Positions 57,423 through 64,000 of a DNA stretch of 64,000 bases are shown here, piece after piece. Source of the stretch: Neoarius graeffei. Lineage: Eukaryota; Chordata; Actinopteri; Siluriformes; Ariidae. Where the stretch lies: contig NC_083583.1 of assembly GCF_027579695.1 (NCBI RefSeq), forward strand, positions 377,322-441,321. The letters are read 5' to 3'. A program made the position numbers and the translations under genes. Positions within the stretch are counted from its first letter, which is position 1. Every line of letters starts with the position of its first letter. The notes under the pieces are model-generated. The model worked only from the letters and a program-made list of their open reading frames with translations. It made no database searches and was not told the DNA's origin.

Positions 57423-60400
57423 AATTTATAGAGGAGCGCTGTGGATTCTGGGAGAGTATTGCAGTACCAAAGAGGACATCCAGAGTGTGATGACTGAAGT
57501 GCGTCGGTCGCTCGGAGAGGTAAAGCAAGAGTGTAACTGCACACTAAAATATCCCGATTTCACACACAGTGAGTGTGAGAACATGACAGTCACAGCACTG
57601 CATGAACACGTGCCCTCACCTGCCTGTACATTATACTAACTCTGTGGCTGTAAGATAGTTTTAAAGTGTGTGTGTGTGTGTGTGTGTAGATCCCCATAGT
57701 GGAGAATGAGATAAAGAAGGAGACGGGGGAGCTGAAGATGGAGGAGGAGGTGAGCGCTGTGCCGGTGCAGAAGCTGGTGACTGAGATGGGAACCTACGCC
57801 ACTCAGAGTGCCCTCAGCTCCAACAGACCCTCAAAGAAAGATGAGGACAGGTTTGTGCATCTTTTCATCACAGAGCAGTGTAATCTGCCTCTTCCACAAA
57901 CAAGTTCATGGATTGACTAGTGTCACTGTGATTGACAGGGGGTAGAGAGTAAGCTCCTCCCACCCAGACACCACAGACGGTTTTGCTGTCTTCTGTCTCA
58001 GTCACTGATGGCTGTGATCAGGGCAGGAATTTCAGGAGGGCCACGGCCCTCGTGCCCTCTCAATTTGGCCTTGTGCCCTTGGAAAAAAATATCTGCCGTA
58101 AGGCCACAGTGGCCTTGATGCCTTGCGGTTTTGTAGTCTGCCTCGTGACTGCCAATAGGCTTTAACATCACCTGCGTCTACTGAGAAAAAAATACGTCTT
58201 TTGATGACATTCTGGATTCTTATTGGGCAACTCATCAGTGGTGGACCGGACTCGAGCCTGGCATGAACCGCTCCGACACGCTATAATGACACCGATCTAT
58301 CTCCAGCCAATCAGGAGACTTAATCAAACACACCCCCCGCCCACTCGTGTCCGCGTCTGAGACGTTGAATTTTCACAGAAGGAGGGAAGAAGTTGACTGA
58401 GGTAAGACTGTGTGATAAATTAACGAACGAATAAGAGAGGAATTTCAACATGTAGGGCTTAAGTTTGTTAGCGTTAAATAAGCATCGCTTGTACAGTAAC
58501 GTTATGTCGTTACAACGTTGACCCACTTTTAACGTGCCGAGTACCGACTGTAGCTGCTAATTAGCTTGCTGTCAAAAGTGCAAAGACCTTAAATTGCTCT
58601 GTGTAAATTAGAAAATGGCGCAACTTCCTCTGTAGCCGTCAACGGACAAGCACAGACTTGTCTTGAGTTTTGAGCCGATCACAGCAGGGCAGCACTGTGG
58701 CCTGAGGTAAAACAGGATAGTTTTAGTTTGTTTAAATTGCAGAAATGAGTAACCCAATGACTCTCATATACTCTTCATATACTCACACTGTTTAAGTAAT
58801 GCAATAAAACTCATCTTTAAAAGTGGAATTTACTCAAACTGTTTGCGTAGAATGAACTTTGGGGTTAACAGTGTAATAGTGTTGCAGTGTTCTGCAAATA
58901 TGCAGTTTAATATTTCAGATCTTGAGACATGAAAGTGCTATTTTACAAAATAAAAGGTCAGAAAATGTTTTCTTTGTCGTCTATTTAGTTCATTTTATTT
59001 CCTCAATAATTTTCCTTGATTGAGAAATCGGTCTGGGCTCTTATGGGTTAATCAGTAGCCTGCATGCTAGTATATGTTCCATTTACAGTCAAACATTCTG
59101 ATGAACTCCAGGCTCAATTTTGATGAATCAAAAATCTGCGTAGTAGTACAGTCTGAAGATGCTCTCGCACATTCGGTGTCAATTGAACAAAAATGATGGG
59201 AGGATATAGGTTTAATAAGTTTTACAGTTTTTGAAGTGAGTGATGGATCGATAAGTTTAGATGTGTTCAGTATTTTCTTATCTTCAGACATAATAGTGTC
59301 GGAGATGTTTCTTTACCTGCTTGATAGTTTCGACTGAGACTCCAATCTTCCTCAGAAGAGTCATTAGTCCTTAAATTAAATTCGTTATAGACGTGAACTT
59401 AAAATCATTGTTTTATTTTATGGCCTCGGTGCCCTGGCTTTTGGCCCTAACCCTAACCCTAACCCTCAAAAAATTGACAGCACAAAAGGCCAGGTGGCCC
59501 CGCCCCTAAAATGACGAAATTCCAGGCCTGGCTGCGATACGAACTCGTGACCTCTGGACAATAGTGAGCGCTGTTCTGATGTTCCACGCTGGCATCTTGT
59601 GGTGTTTCAGTGAATCCTGTACCAGGCAGAAGTTCTGCAAAACTCAAGATAGGACTGGAAATGAACACGAGTTATTAGCTGTAACTAAGTTTAAAATACA
59701 ATTATGTAAACTTTACAAGCATGTGCTCTGTGCTGAATAGTAGCTTCAGAGGTGTTTTGTTGTTTTTCTCAGTGGTCAGACAGCAGGTTCCTATTGGACA
59801 CAAAGCAGGTGTAAAGCTGCAGACACCACGTTCTAACCGACAGATATTTCGTAGCCGTCGCACTCTGTGGAGCCTTCATCCTGAGCTCGTCCTCGGCCCG
59901 GTTTATTTAGATCAGGTTGATGCAGGACGTCTTTAATGTTCCCTGGTGTGTAATATCAGACTAATGTTATGTAATTAAAGTGTAGAATTTCTCTTCATAT
60001 TGTGCAGGTTGACAGAAAAATCAGAGCTCAGAGAATATTTATGTGAGCATTAACTCCTGCATGTCTTCTGTGTATATTCTGTGTGCTCCTTTTCTCTACT
60101 GTTTTCCAAAGATTTTAACTATCTTCAAAGAAGTAAAAGTAATGAATTAATCATCTTTAGAATATTTTATGTAATTTAGTATTTTCTTGGTTCTAAATAT
60201 TTCTGAGCCGCATTCGAGTCCTGGAGTCAGAGTGCAGCATGTGCCGTCAATCTGACTGAACGACTCTGGTGTGATGATTAGTTTGTCTGTAAAGTCTTTA
60301 TTAAGTGTCGTGTGGGTGGGGTTTTAATTTTTTCCCCTCCCTCCTTCCTCCCCCTCCCCTGTCTCCAGGCCTCCTCTGAGGGGTTTCCTGTTGGACGGGG

Positions 60401-61734
60401 ATTTCTATGTCGCTGCATCTCTTGCCACCACGCTGACTAAAATCGCGCTGCGCTACATTGCCATTGTTATGGAAAAGAAGAAGCAAAACGTAATGTCTTC
60501 CCTCTAAACCCCCCCTTTTTTTTTTAAATGAGTGTCCTCGTGTTTCTGTATTATTTGTTTATTTTTGTCTCCTGTGTTCAGTCATTTGTAGCTGAAGCCA
60601 TGCTGATCATGGCCACCGTGCTGCACCTGGGGAAATCCTCACTGCCCAAGAAGCCAATCACTGACGATGATGTGGAGCGAATCTCTCTGTGCCTGAAGGT
60701 TCTGGCCGAGTCGTCACCGCTCATGAGTGACATCTTCAACAAGGAGTGCCGCAAGTCCCTGTCCCACATGCTGACTGTCCGGCTGGAGGAGGAGAAACTG
60801 TCCCAGAAGGTGTATACGCGCGCACACAGCTTTTGGTTCATAATGACTTTATATGCCAGTCTCAAGTTTTATTTTATAAGCAGTTATTTTTATTTCTCTA
60901 AAGTTTTTTTTTTTTTATGTATCTGGTATGGAGTGGGGAAGGTGTTTGTGTTTTCAGATTTCTGTCCGTCTCATTAGTACGAAGCCTCCAGACTGAGCGG
61001 TTTAATGTTTGTAGGGTTTTTATGGAGTTCTCGTCGTCACCAGCAGATGATTTTGCAACTGATCATAAAACGGTCAAGTTCATCACAAGGTCAAATGTCG
61101 GAAATAATAGTTTTTCTTCAATAGCTTCCTTCCTGTTTGAAGTGTTTCTGTTGTACAAATTAGTAACAAGAAGGACAAGAGGTATCTGTGGGGGAGACGG
61201 CTGTCTCCACGCTGTCTGTGTCGACTTCTGATTTTGTTTATTTCAGGGTTTTGTTGTGTGCAATGAATGTTGAGGGTTTTTTTCTCATGACACTCTAAAA
61301 TATCTTCTCACTGTGATATCCGCATGCTCTTATTTTGAAAATGCAAGTATTAAACTGTAGATTTTGTCTTTTGTCACTAATGGTCATGAGCAGATGTAAT
61401 GTTCACTGAACACCTCTGTATCAGAACTTATAGGAAATCTTTTTGTGTGTGTTCTTTCATTTTATTTGCAGTTGTCTAACGCTGTAATGATGTCTGTGTA
61501 TGTGAATTTGGGATGGTGATTGTACTGAAGTTTGTTTTTTGTTTAACGCCACAGAAAGAATCGGAGAAGCGTAACGTGACTGTGCAGGCAGACGACCCCA
61601 TCTCCTTCATGCAGCTCACCGCCAAGAATGAGACGAGCTCCAAAGAGGACCAGTTCCAGCTCAGTCTGCTGGCTGCGATGGGCAACACGCAGAGGAAGGA
61701 AGCGTCCGATCCGCTCTCCTCCAAACTCAATAAG
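38438..61734 (+). CDS. copb1: Coatomer subunit beta (beta-COP), residues 1-715, continues beyond window
   Basis: Beta-COP is part of the F-subcomplex of the COPI coat, which drives retrograde Golgi-to-ER and intra-Golgi vesicle traffic. It binds Arf1-GTP and cargo and is cytosolic or Golgi-membrane associated. Fifteen exons (listed separately) join by GT-AG introns into one frame of 715 codons with no break, starting [15 protein letters not shown]. This is almost identical to vertebrate COPB1 as I know it. The visible protein is the HEAT/ARM-type adaptin-N solenoid (about residues 20-540) and the start of the C-terminal coatomer-beta region. The appendage domain is missing because the window ends. 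Intron 10 is 15.6 kb and full of transposons; the others are 70-2518 bases. In zebrafish this gene is known as happy, needed for notochord development. Confidence 0.97.
38609..38838 (+). CDS. copb1: copb1 coding exon 2 (residues 31-107)
   Basis: Acceptor GAACAG, donor GTAAGC. Contains [16 protein letters not shown] and the start of the solenoid. Confidence 0.96.
38944..39113 (+). CDS. copb1: copb1 coding exon 3
   Basis: [17 protein letters not shown] through AIYTIY. Ends two bases into an Arg codon, donor GTCTGT. Confidence 0.96.
39430..39544 (+). CDS. copb1: copb1 coding exon 4
   Basis: [17 protein letters not shown] through LIHADQ, donor GTAAAT. Confidence 0.96.
39857..39949 (+). CDS. copb1: copb1 coding exon 5
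   Basis: [18 protein letters not shown] through ELIYK, 31 codons, donor GTGATT. Confidence 0.96.
40090..40288 (+). repeat. Repeat X fragment in copb1 intron 5
   Basis: Shares the GGTTCCCTTT, TTTTTCCTCA and TGTAAAGCAGCTTTGTGA blocks with the repeats at 4358-5196 and 21783-22346. Short internally deleted copy. Confidence 0.6.
40305..40442 (+). CDS. copb1: copb1 coding exon 6
   Basis: [20 protein letters not shown] through TAIK, 46 codons, donor GTCACG. Confidence 0.96.
40529..40648 (+). CDS. copb1: copb1 coding exon 7
   Basis: [19 protein letters not shown] through HERVLQ, 40 codons. A GT-repeat tract directly precedes the TTCAG acceptor. Confidence 0.96.
40810..40917 (+). CDS. copb1: copb1 coding exon 8
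   Basis: [17 protein letters not shown] through SSRNVEE, 36 codons, donor GTAGGT. Confidence 0.96.
41153..41299 (+). CDS. copb1: copb1 coding exon 9
   Basis: [20 protein letters not shown] through ANVIPV, 49 codons, donor GTGAGG. Followed by the giant intron to 56860. Confidence 0.96.
41336..41890 (+). mobile_element. Degenerate Tc1-like remnant (fourth family)
   Basis: Begins CTCACCGTCCACTTTATTCA, a diverged form of a widespread vertebrate Tc1-like end. The body ([24 protein letters not shown]) is a transposase helix-turn-helix fragment. No intact right end. Confidence 0.7.
42206..42610. repeat. Dispersed non-coding repeat
   Basis: Begins TTTTTATGCCTCCGCCACC and ends with GGCGGAGGCGTCCCCATCG-like sequence. 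GC-rich inverted ends around AAGGTCAAGGTCA-type inner repeats suggest a MITE, but target duplication is unclear. Confidence 0.5.
43032..43707. mobile_element. Harbinger-like MITE, copy 1
   Basis: TTA on each side (43029-43031 and 43708-43710), ends TGCCGCTTTTCCACTAC and its approximate complement GTAGTGGAAAAGGGCCA. A short frame near 43292 reads [18 protein letters not shown], like the leader of PIF/Harbinger nucleases, so it derives from an autonomous relative. A second, inverted copy is at 50530-51786. Confidence 0.85.
43923..44945 (+). pseudogene. Tc1-like transposase, family A copy 4, single nonsense codon
   Basis: [11 protein letters not shown] at 43923. TGA at 44100-44102 replaces a probable CGA (LPRSG then stop then PTKITPRAR), after which the frame is open to 44945. 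Catalytic positions: Asp in WMDETK, Asp in QQDNDPKHT, and Glu in NPMEML with 34 residues between. One base change from an open frame of 340 codons, so a recent copy. Confidence 0.9.
45175..45881 (+). mobile_element. hAT-like element, 5' part with a spliced transposase start
   Basis: Begins CAGGGATGAAAGTCTTCCGG. A short exon (45581-45627, [15 protein letters not shown]) ends at GTAAGC. The frame resumes after TTTCTAG at 45709 with [11 protein letters not shown] and a lysine-rich stretch, then stops. TATGCCCCTG near 45881 could be the right end, but no target duplication was found. Confidence 0.5.
46262..48158. mobile_element. Non-autonomous hAT element with a large internal palindrome
   Basis: Flanked by ATTTTTGA on both sides (46254-46261 and 48159-48166). 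Ends TAGAGATGCACCGATACC and GGTATCGGTGCATGCTTA. Rich in CGATACC/GGTATCG repeats near both ends. No recognised transposase. Confidence 0.88.
46502..46724. repeat. Imperfect inverted repeat, arms about 85 bp
   Basis: 46502-46583 and 46637-46724 are reverse complements with a few substitutions and small indels. The inner arms repeat TTGCAACATTGTT and GGTAGCGCTT. Confidence 0.8.
48167..48978. other. Intron 10 sequence, no recognised element
   Basis: AT-rich, no coding signal, and no inverted ends found. Confidence 0.5.
49010..50100 (-). pseudogene. Rex3 ORF, C-terminal part
   Basis: On the - strand the sequence resumes at KAYDC-like RT core sequence with stops and frameshifts, then the 49115-49573 frame. 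There, [36 protein letters not shown] and [18 protein letters not shown] are the conserved C-terminal block of fish RTE elements. Non-functional. Confidence 0.75.
50209..50307. repeat. Perfect 47-bp palindrome at the Rex3 inversion point
   Basis: 50209-50255 and 50261-50307 are exact reverse complements with only five bases (TGGTT) between. Beyond the arms the match continues with a 140-base deletion on the left side. Confidence 0.9.
50530..51786. mobile_element. Harbinger-like MITE, copy 2 (inverted relative to copy 1)
   Basis: Ends TGGCCCTTTTCCACTACC and GTAGTGGAAAAGCGGCA. TAT at the left and TTT at the right, where the uninterrupted Rex3 reads TTT, so a 3-bp duplication with one change. 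Contains a 565-bp hAT remnant. Confidence 0.82.
51016..51580. mobile_element. hAT 3'-end remnant with internal duplication, inside MITE copy 2
   Basis: Ends CAGTG...CACTG, near-duplicated TCACTGA flanks. The frame reads [16 protein letters not shown] near its left. Further on, [18 protein letters not shown] is the dimerisation motif at the C-terminus of hAT transposases. A block of about 165 bp occurs twice (51066-51230 and 51312-51473). Confidence 0.7.
51787..52247 (+). pseudogene. Rex3 RT N-terminal region, inverted segment
   Basis: After the MITE the frame reads [48 protein letters not shown] and [14 protein letters not shown]: the RT fingers region of RTE elements. It stops at the target duplication, just before the catalytic core present on the other arm. 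Confidence 0.75.
52387..53991 (-). mobile_element. Tc1-like transposon, family B, copy 2, apparently complete
   Basis: 1605 bp. Inverted ends CAACCCCGATTCC / GGAATCGGGGTTG, with TA on both sides (52385-52386 and 53992-53993). Repeats of TCTCAAAAAAGTTGGGACA lie inside both ends. No insertion, with an open transposase. Inserted beyond the Rex3 copy in copb1 intron 10. Confidence 0.95.
52556..53683 (-). CDS. Tc1-like DD34E transposase, family B, open frame
   Basis: 375 codons without a stop. The likely start is [14 protein letters not shown] (Met 19, at 53629), as the upstream part is element UTR. The N-terminal helix-turn-helix contains [23 protein letters not shown], followed by GRKTIL near a second HTH. 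Catalytic Asp in LWSDESK, Asp in FQHDNAKPH, and Glu in SIENIW with exactly 34 residues between the last two. The Ser before Ile-Glu is Pro in copy 1 and in most relatives. Acts in the nucleus on its own inverted repeats. Whether it is active is not known, but this is the only unbroken transposase in the window. Confidence 0.88.
   Translation of the reverse strand: MTGYKKSILEWQQLSEVKMGRGSPIPLILRQQIVEQYQKGVRQCKIAKSLNISSSTVHNIIKRFRESGRISVRKGQGRKTILGARDLRALRRHCITYRHASVLEITKWAQEYFQRTLSVNTIHRAIRRCQLKLYSSKKKPYLNMIQKRRRLLWAKAHLKWTVAKWKIVLWSDESKCEVLYGNQGRRVIRTKEEKDDPSCYQRSVQKPASLMVWGCISACGMGSLHIWKDTINAERYIQVLEQHMLPSRRRLFRGRPCIFQHDNAKPHTASITASWLRRRRVRVLNWPACSPDLSSIENIWRIIKRKIRQKRPKTVEQLESYIRQEWVNIPIPKLEQLVSSVPRRLQTVVKRKGDVSQWETWPCPNFFEMCCWHEI
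53994..54438. other. Intron 10 sequence, no recognised element
   Basis: AT-rich unique-looking DNA between two Tc1 elements. Confidence 0.5.
54820..55800 (+). pseudogene. Tc1-like transposase, family C, degenerate
   Basis: [26 protein letters not shown] begins the helix-turn-helix. Stops follow at about 55000 (VRSGR) and 55090. [17 protein letters not shown] and LWTDEN give the first Asp, with a frameshift straight after. [16 protein letters not shown] and the DDDPKHT and NIIENLW positions are in different frames. Inactive. Confidence 0.82.
56006..56448. mobile_element. piggyBac-like MITE with internal palindromes
   Basis: TTAA on both sides (56002-56005 and 56449-56452), and the related family C copy shows the empty site. 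Ends share AGTATCTCACTGGGCTGCGAC in inverted form. A second inverted pair inside (about 56022-56080 with 56110-56170) includes AATATGCGAAT-type and GGAGACAACA arms. No coding part. Confidence 0.82.
56861..57006 (+). CDS. copb1: copb1 coding exon 10
   Basis: [20 protein letters not shown] through HAIKTV and two bases of Lys, donor GTAAGT. A long GT repeat leads straight into the TAG acceptor. Confidence 0.96.
57050..57117. repeat. (TC)n(CA)n microsatellite
   Basis: CT repeats followed by CA repeats in intron 11, close to the exon donor. Confidence 0.95.
57423..57519 (+). CDS. copb1: copb1 coding exon 11
   Basis: [20 protein letters not shown] through RRSLGE, donor GTAAAG. Preceded by a roughly 50-base GT repeat. 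Confidence 0.96.
57690..57850 (+). CDS. copb1: copb1 coding exon 12
   Basis: [16 protein letters not shown] through NRPSKKDED and two bases of Arg, donor GTTTGT. The acidic/polar linker is the most divergent part compared with mammalian beta-COP. Confidence 0.96.
58019..59530. mobile_element. Non-autonomous hAT element in intron 12
   Basis: Ends CAGGGCAGGAATTTC and GAAATTCCAGGCCTG. Flanks GCTGTGAT and GCTGCGAT are an 8-bp duplication with one change. Both ends are rich in GGCC motifs. No transposase found. Confidence 0.82.
59445..59466. repeat. Interstitial telomere-like repeat (CCCTAA)3
   Basis: CCCTAACCCTAACCCTAACC-type run of 22 bases inside the hAT right arm. Too short to be a telomere. 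Confidence 0.9.
59539..60368. other. Intron 12 remainder
   Basis: No recognised element or gene. Ends with a pyrimidine-rich tract before the acceptor at 60368. Confidence 0.5.
60369..60489 (+). CDS. copb1: copb1 coding exon 13
   Basis: [20 protein letters not shown] through MEKKKQN, donor GTAATG. Confidence 0.96.
60582..60809 (+). CDS. copb1: copb1 coding exon 14
   Basis: [20 protein letters not shown] through EEEKLSQK, 76 codons, donor GTGTAT. Confidence 0.96.
60810..61554. other. copb1 intron 14
   Basis: 745 bases, T-rich, no element recognised. Confidence 0.6.
61555..61734 (+). CDS. copb1: copb1 coding exon 15 (last in window)
   Basis: [20 protein letters not shown] through DPLSSKLNK, 60 codons, donor GTAAAA. 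The next exon was not found before 64000. Confidence 0.96.
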
Positions 61735-61904
61735 GTAAAACACCACTCTGATGATGCAAAATATAACATTCACACTTCAGGAAACACAGCATGAACACAC
61801 ACACACACACACACACACACCCCATCTCACATTTTCACACTTTAAATGATGTCCTGAAGTGTTGGGACCGCGCTCTCCTACAGATGATTTGCTTTTCTTC
61901 TAAC

Positions 61905-61940
<36 letters not shown>

Positions 61941-62216
61941 AAGATGTTCAGCTGACTCGGGTGTGTTCAGTGAGGGAGAATCATGAACTCTGCACTGTGG
62001 TTTATTTTTAAAAGTACATTAAAAATATCTTGCACATTTAAAAGGTTCACTGCAAATATCTACGATTCTTCAGCAGTTGGTATCGGTCCGTTAATCAGAT
62101 TGGTCAGTCAGCGTTCCGAGTGTTTGTGTCCTGTGTTTTTTCCTGTATCGGCACTGCGACATTTCACTTTGTCACTCCACTCTACCACGTTCACCAGGTC
62201 CAATTCCACTTCCTGG
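61735..62216. other. copb1 intron 15, CA microsatellites
   Basis: CA repeats at 61795-61820 and 61908-61934; otherwise no element recognised. Confidence 0.6.
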
Positions 62217-62485
62217 CAGGGCTCTACAGGGCGCACGTTTCACTCGCATTTGCGAGCGAATTTTTCGGCATGCGAACGACGAAAAAAAACATGCGCATTC
62301 GTGCGAGGGCTTCTTGCGGCCGACAATTTAGGAAAGCACTGAGCACAGACGCGACGAGTTTAACATTCTAAAATGTATCAAACGTTAAACTGCAAAGTAT
62401 GTAAATCCAGCGCTGGATAGCCGACCGAATATAGTGTAACGAGTAACGGCCTGTATTGTTGTGTGTGTGTGTGTGTTCAGTGTTG

Positions 62486-62537
<52 letters not shown>

Positions 62538-63180
62538 CTGCCTGCGCCTTGCTCCCTGTCTGTAGTTGCATGCGTTGCCTCTGTCTTGCGCTGCGGTGGT
62601 TCCCATGGCAGCCAGGGGGGGTGTGAAAAAGTTTCATTTTTTTTGCCGTTCTGCCATGCTAGTGCGTTTTACCGGGACATGAGATTTCAGCATTTTTGTT
62701 CTTCTCGGTCTGTAGCTTGAACAAGTTTAGGCTACTGAATAACACTTTCAGTTAAAGTTGAGTCTGGTGCTTTTGTGCTGACGCTACAATAGCCTACTAT
62801 CACAATAAATATCCCCCGTAACATTTCCCGTTTTCTACTCATCTTTCTGTGATTGCCCCTCTTTCCCACGGTTGTATGTTGTGGGTGTGGCATTAGGTGG
62901 GAAAAGTGTTTTTTAGGGATTCATCAGATCGTTCAACTGAGAGATAACTGAGAGCTGGTTCGGACCGAGCTGAGAAATATATTCGCTATGCAGAGAATAA
63001 CGGCGTTTTTTAAAAGCAATGATGGTGGAAACAAGAATAAAAGAACGGACGAGGAATAAAGTGTAGTGAAGAAAGCTAGAACGACGGGAGAAGGTGCGGG
63101 AAAATTATATAATGAGATGGAAAGCACACACCCAGTGCAAACATTTAGATGGGAACATACAACACAGCAGAAAAACAAAT
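62217..63180 (+). mobile_element. hAT-type element fragment
   Basis: Begins CAGGGCTCTACAGGGCGCAC with repeated CGCATTTGCGAGCG-type sequence, an end style of fish hAT elements. Near 62989 a short frame MQRITAFFKSNDGGNKNKR resembles the start of such transposases and stops soon after. A GT microsatellite (about 62460-62535) lies inside. The right end is not defined. Confidence 0.5.
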
Positions 63181-64000
63181 AATATACAGTATATACAAAT
63201 GATGCACGTCACAACACAGCAGAAAAACAAAGAATATATAAACAACTGGGCGTGTTGAGCTGCAGATATTAATTGCACATTAGTTATAGAAACTCAGTTC
63301 AGCTACAAAACTCAGGATATTGCACTGTATTTGGTATTGCATTGTATTGGGTATGGATGTAAAAGTGTAGAAATATAAAATGTACAAAAGCTATAAAAAC
63401 TAAAAAGTTGCTCTGTGAGGTTGCACTGTAATAAGTATTGCACTGCATCAGGTAAGTGTGAGAATATTGTCCTTTTAGGTCCTTGTTGGTGCATTGTTGC
63501 ACCTGCCAGAAGTGGCATCAGTCAGTGCGTGTAATTAGCCTTTTTCACATTACGTCACTTGCAGAAGAACCTCACATCCGTTTTCAGACTTTTGAATGGA
63601 AGAAGAGGCGGCATGCTAATCTGCTGGCTAACAAGTAGCAACCATAGAAAGTCAGTAAACTTCCTTTCCAAAACAAGGCAGATAGGTGACTGGAATGGTC
63701 GCTAACAATACGTAATGATAAACAACAATGCGCAATATTATTATCAGTCTTATCTGTGAATGACACAGTTTTGTTAACGTGTTGCCGCCGTATACCTCTT
63801 CTTCCATTCAAAAGGCTGAAAACGGATACGAGTTCCCCTGCAAGTGATGTAATGTGAAAAAGGCTAATTGTTGAAGGTGGTTATGGCCTGTGGGGAAAAA
63901 ACTGTTTTTGAGTCTGTTGGTCGTTGCTTTGATGCACCTGTAACGCCTGCCTGAGGGCAGCAAGTCAAAGAACTCAGAGCCAGGGTGGGAGCTGTCCTTG
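63181..64000 (-). mobile_element. CR1/Rex1-like LINE, 3' end, continues beyond window
   Basis: On the - strand 64000-63866 encodes KDSSHPGSEFF then DLLPSGRRYRCI and TNRLKNSFFP, the same C-terminus as the LINE at 27169-30587 but from a different subfamily. The 3' UTR to about 63190 has repeated TGCACTGTA and TATTGCA units. A MITE (63537-63865) is inserted in it. Confidence 0.75.
63537..63865. mobile_element. MITE with about 75-bp inverted repeats
   Basis: Starts AGCCTTTTTCACATTACGTC and ends with the near-complement GATGTAATGTGAAAAAGGCT. AATT stands on both sides. The arms (63537-63611 and about 63790-63865) include CGTTTTCAGACTTTTGAATG-like sequence. No coding part. Confidence 0.85.

Noticed and set aside
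59445..59466. Chromosome end
   Set aside because: Only about 3.5 telomere units, inside an intron and inside a transposon.
62368..62720. Cys/Val and His/Thr-rich frames
   Set aside because: Products of a GT/CA microsatellite.

Overview
The window is teleost fish nuclear DNA. It holds spliced vertebrate-type exons with GT-AG introns, fish-type Tc1/mariner, hAT, Harbinger-like and piggyBac-like elements, a Rex3 retrotransposon, a tRNA-derived SINE resembling the Mermaid type, and many CA/TA/GA microsatellites. The repeat families suggest an otophysan fish, but nothing fixes the species.

There is one confident host gene: copb1 (beta-COP, coatomer subunit beta) on the + strand. Fifteen coding exons from 38438 to 61734 were joined by eye. 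They give one unbroken frame of 715 codons covering the N-terminal adaptin-like solenoid and the start of the C-terminal region. The last part (about 240 residues by comparison with the roughly 950-residue family) lies beyond position 64000. Intron 10 (41300-56860, 15.6 kb) is swollen by transposons. The first, non-coding exon was not found with confidence.

Left region (1-22350): a reverse-strand endogenous retrovirus end (gag, tRNA-Pro-type primer site, LTR), an internally deleted L2-like LINE split by a Tc1 element, and a seven-level nest. In the nest an L2-tailed repeat holds a chromodomain Ty3/gypsy element. That holds a TIR DNA element, which holds a LINE with a restriction-like endonuclease. 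The LINE holds a solo LTR, which holds a Tc1 copy, which holds a short retro-fragment. Most junctions carry a recognisable target-site duplication.

Middle (22350-38376): AT-rich DNA with inverted repeats and one weak candidate host exon on the - strand (26619-26718). A Tc1-like element (27009-32032) carries a nearly full-length CR1/Rex1-like LINE. Next come a Tc1 remnant with a SINE inside, a 21-bp minisatellite, and a hAT element (34206-37145) that carries a second hAT and a MITE.

Right region (38377-64000): copb1 exons with transposons in the introns. Notable ones are a Rex3 copy with a twin-priming/fold-back structure, a Tc1-like element with an open DD34E transposase (52556-53683), and several MITEs with clean target duplications.

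No CRISPR array, operon or functional RNA gene is present. I see no new multi-gene system. The unusual material is transposon biology, chiefly the nested stack, the tRNA-like 5' end of the endonuclease LINE, and the Rex3 fold-back.
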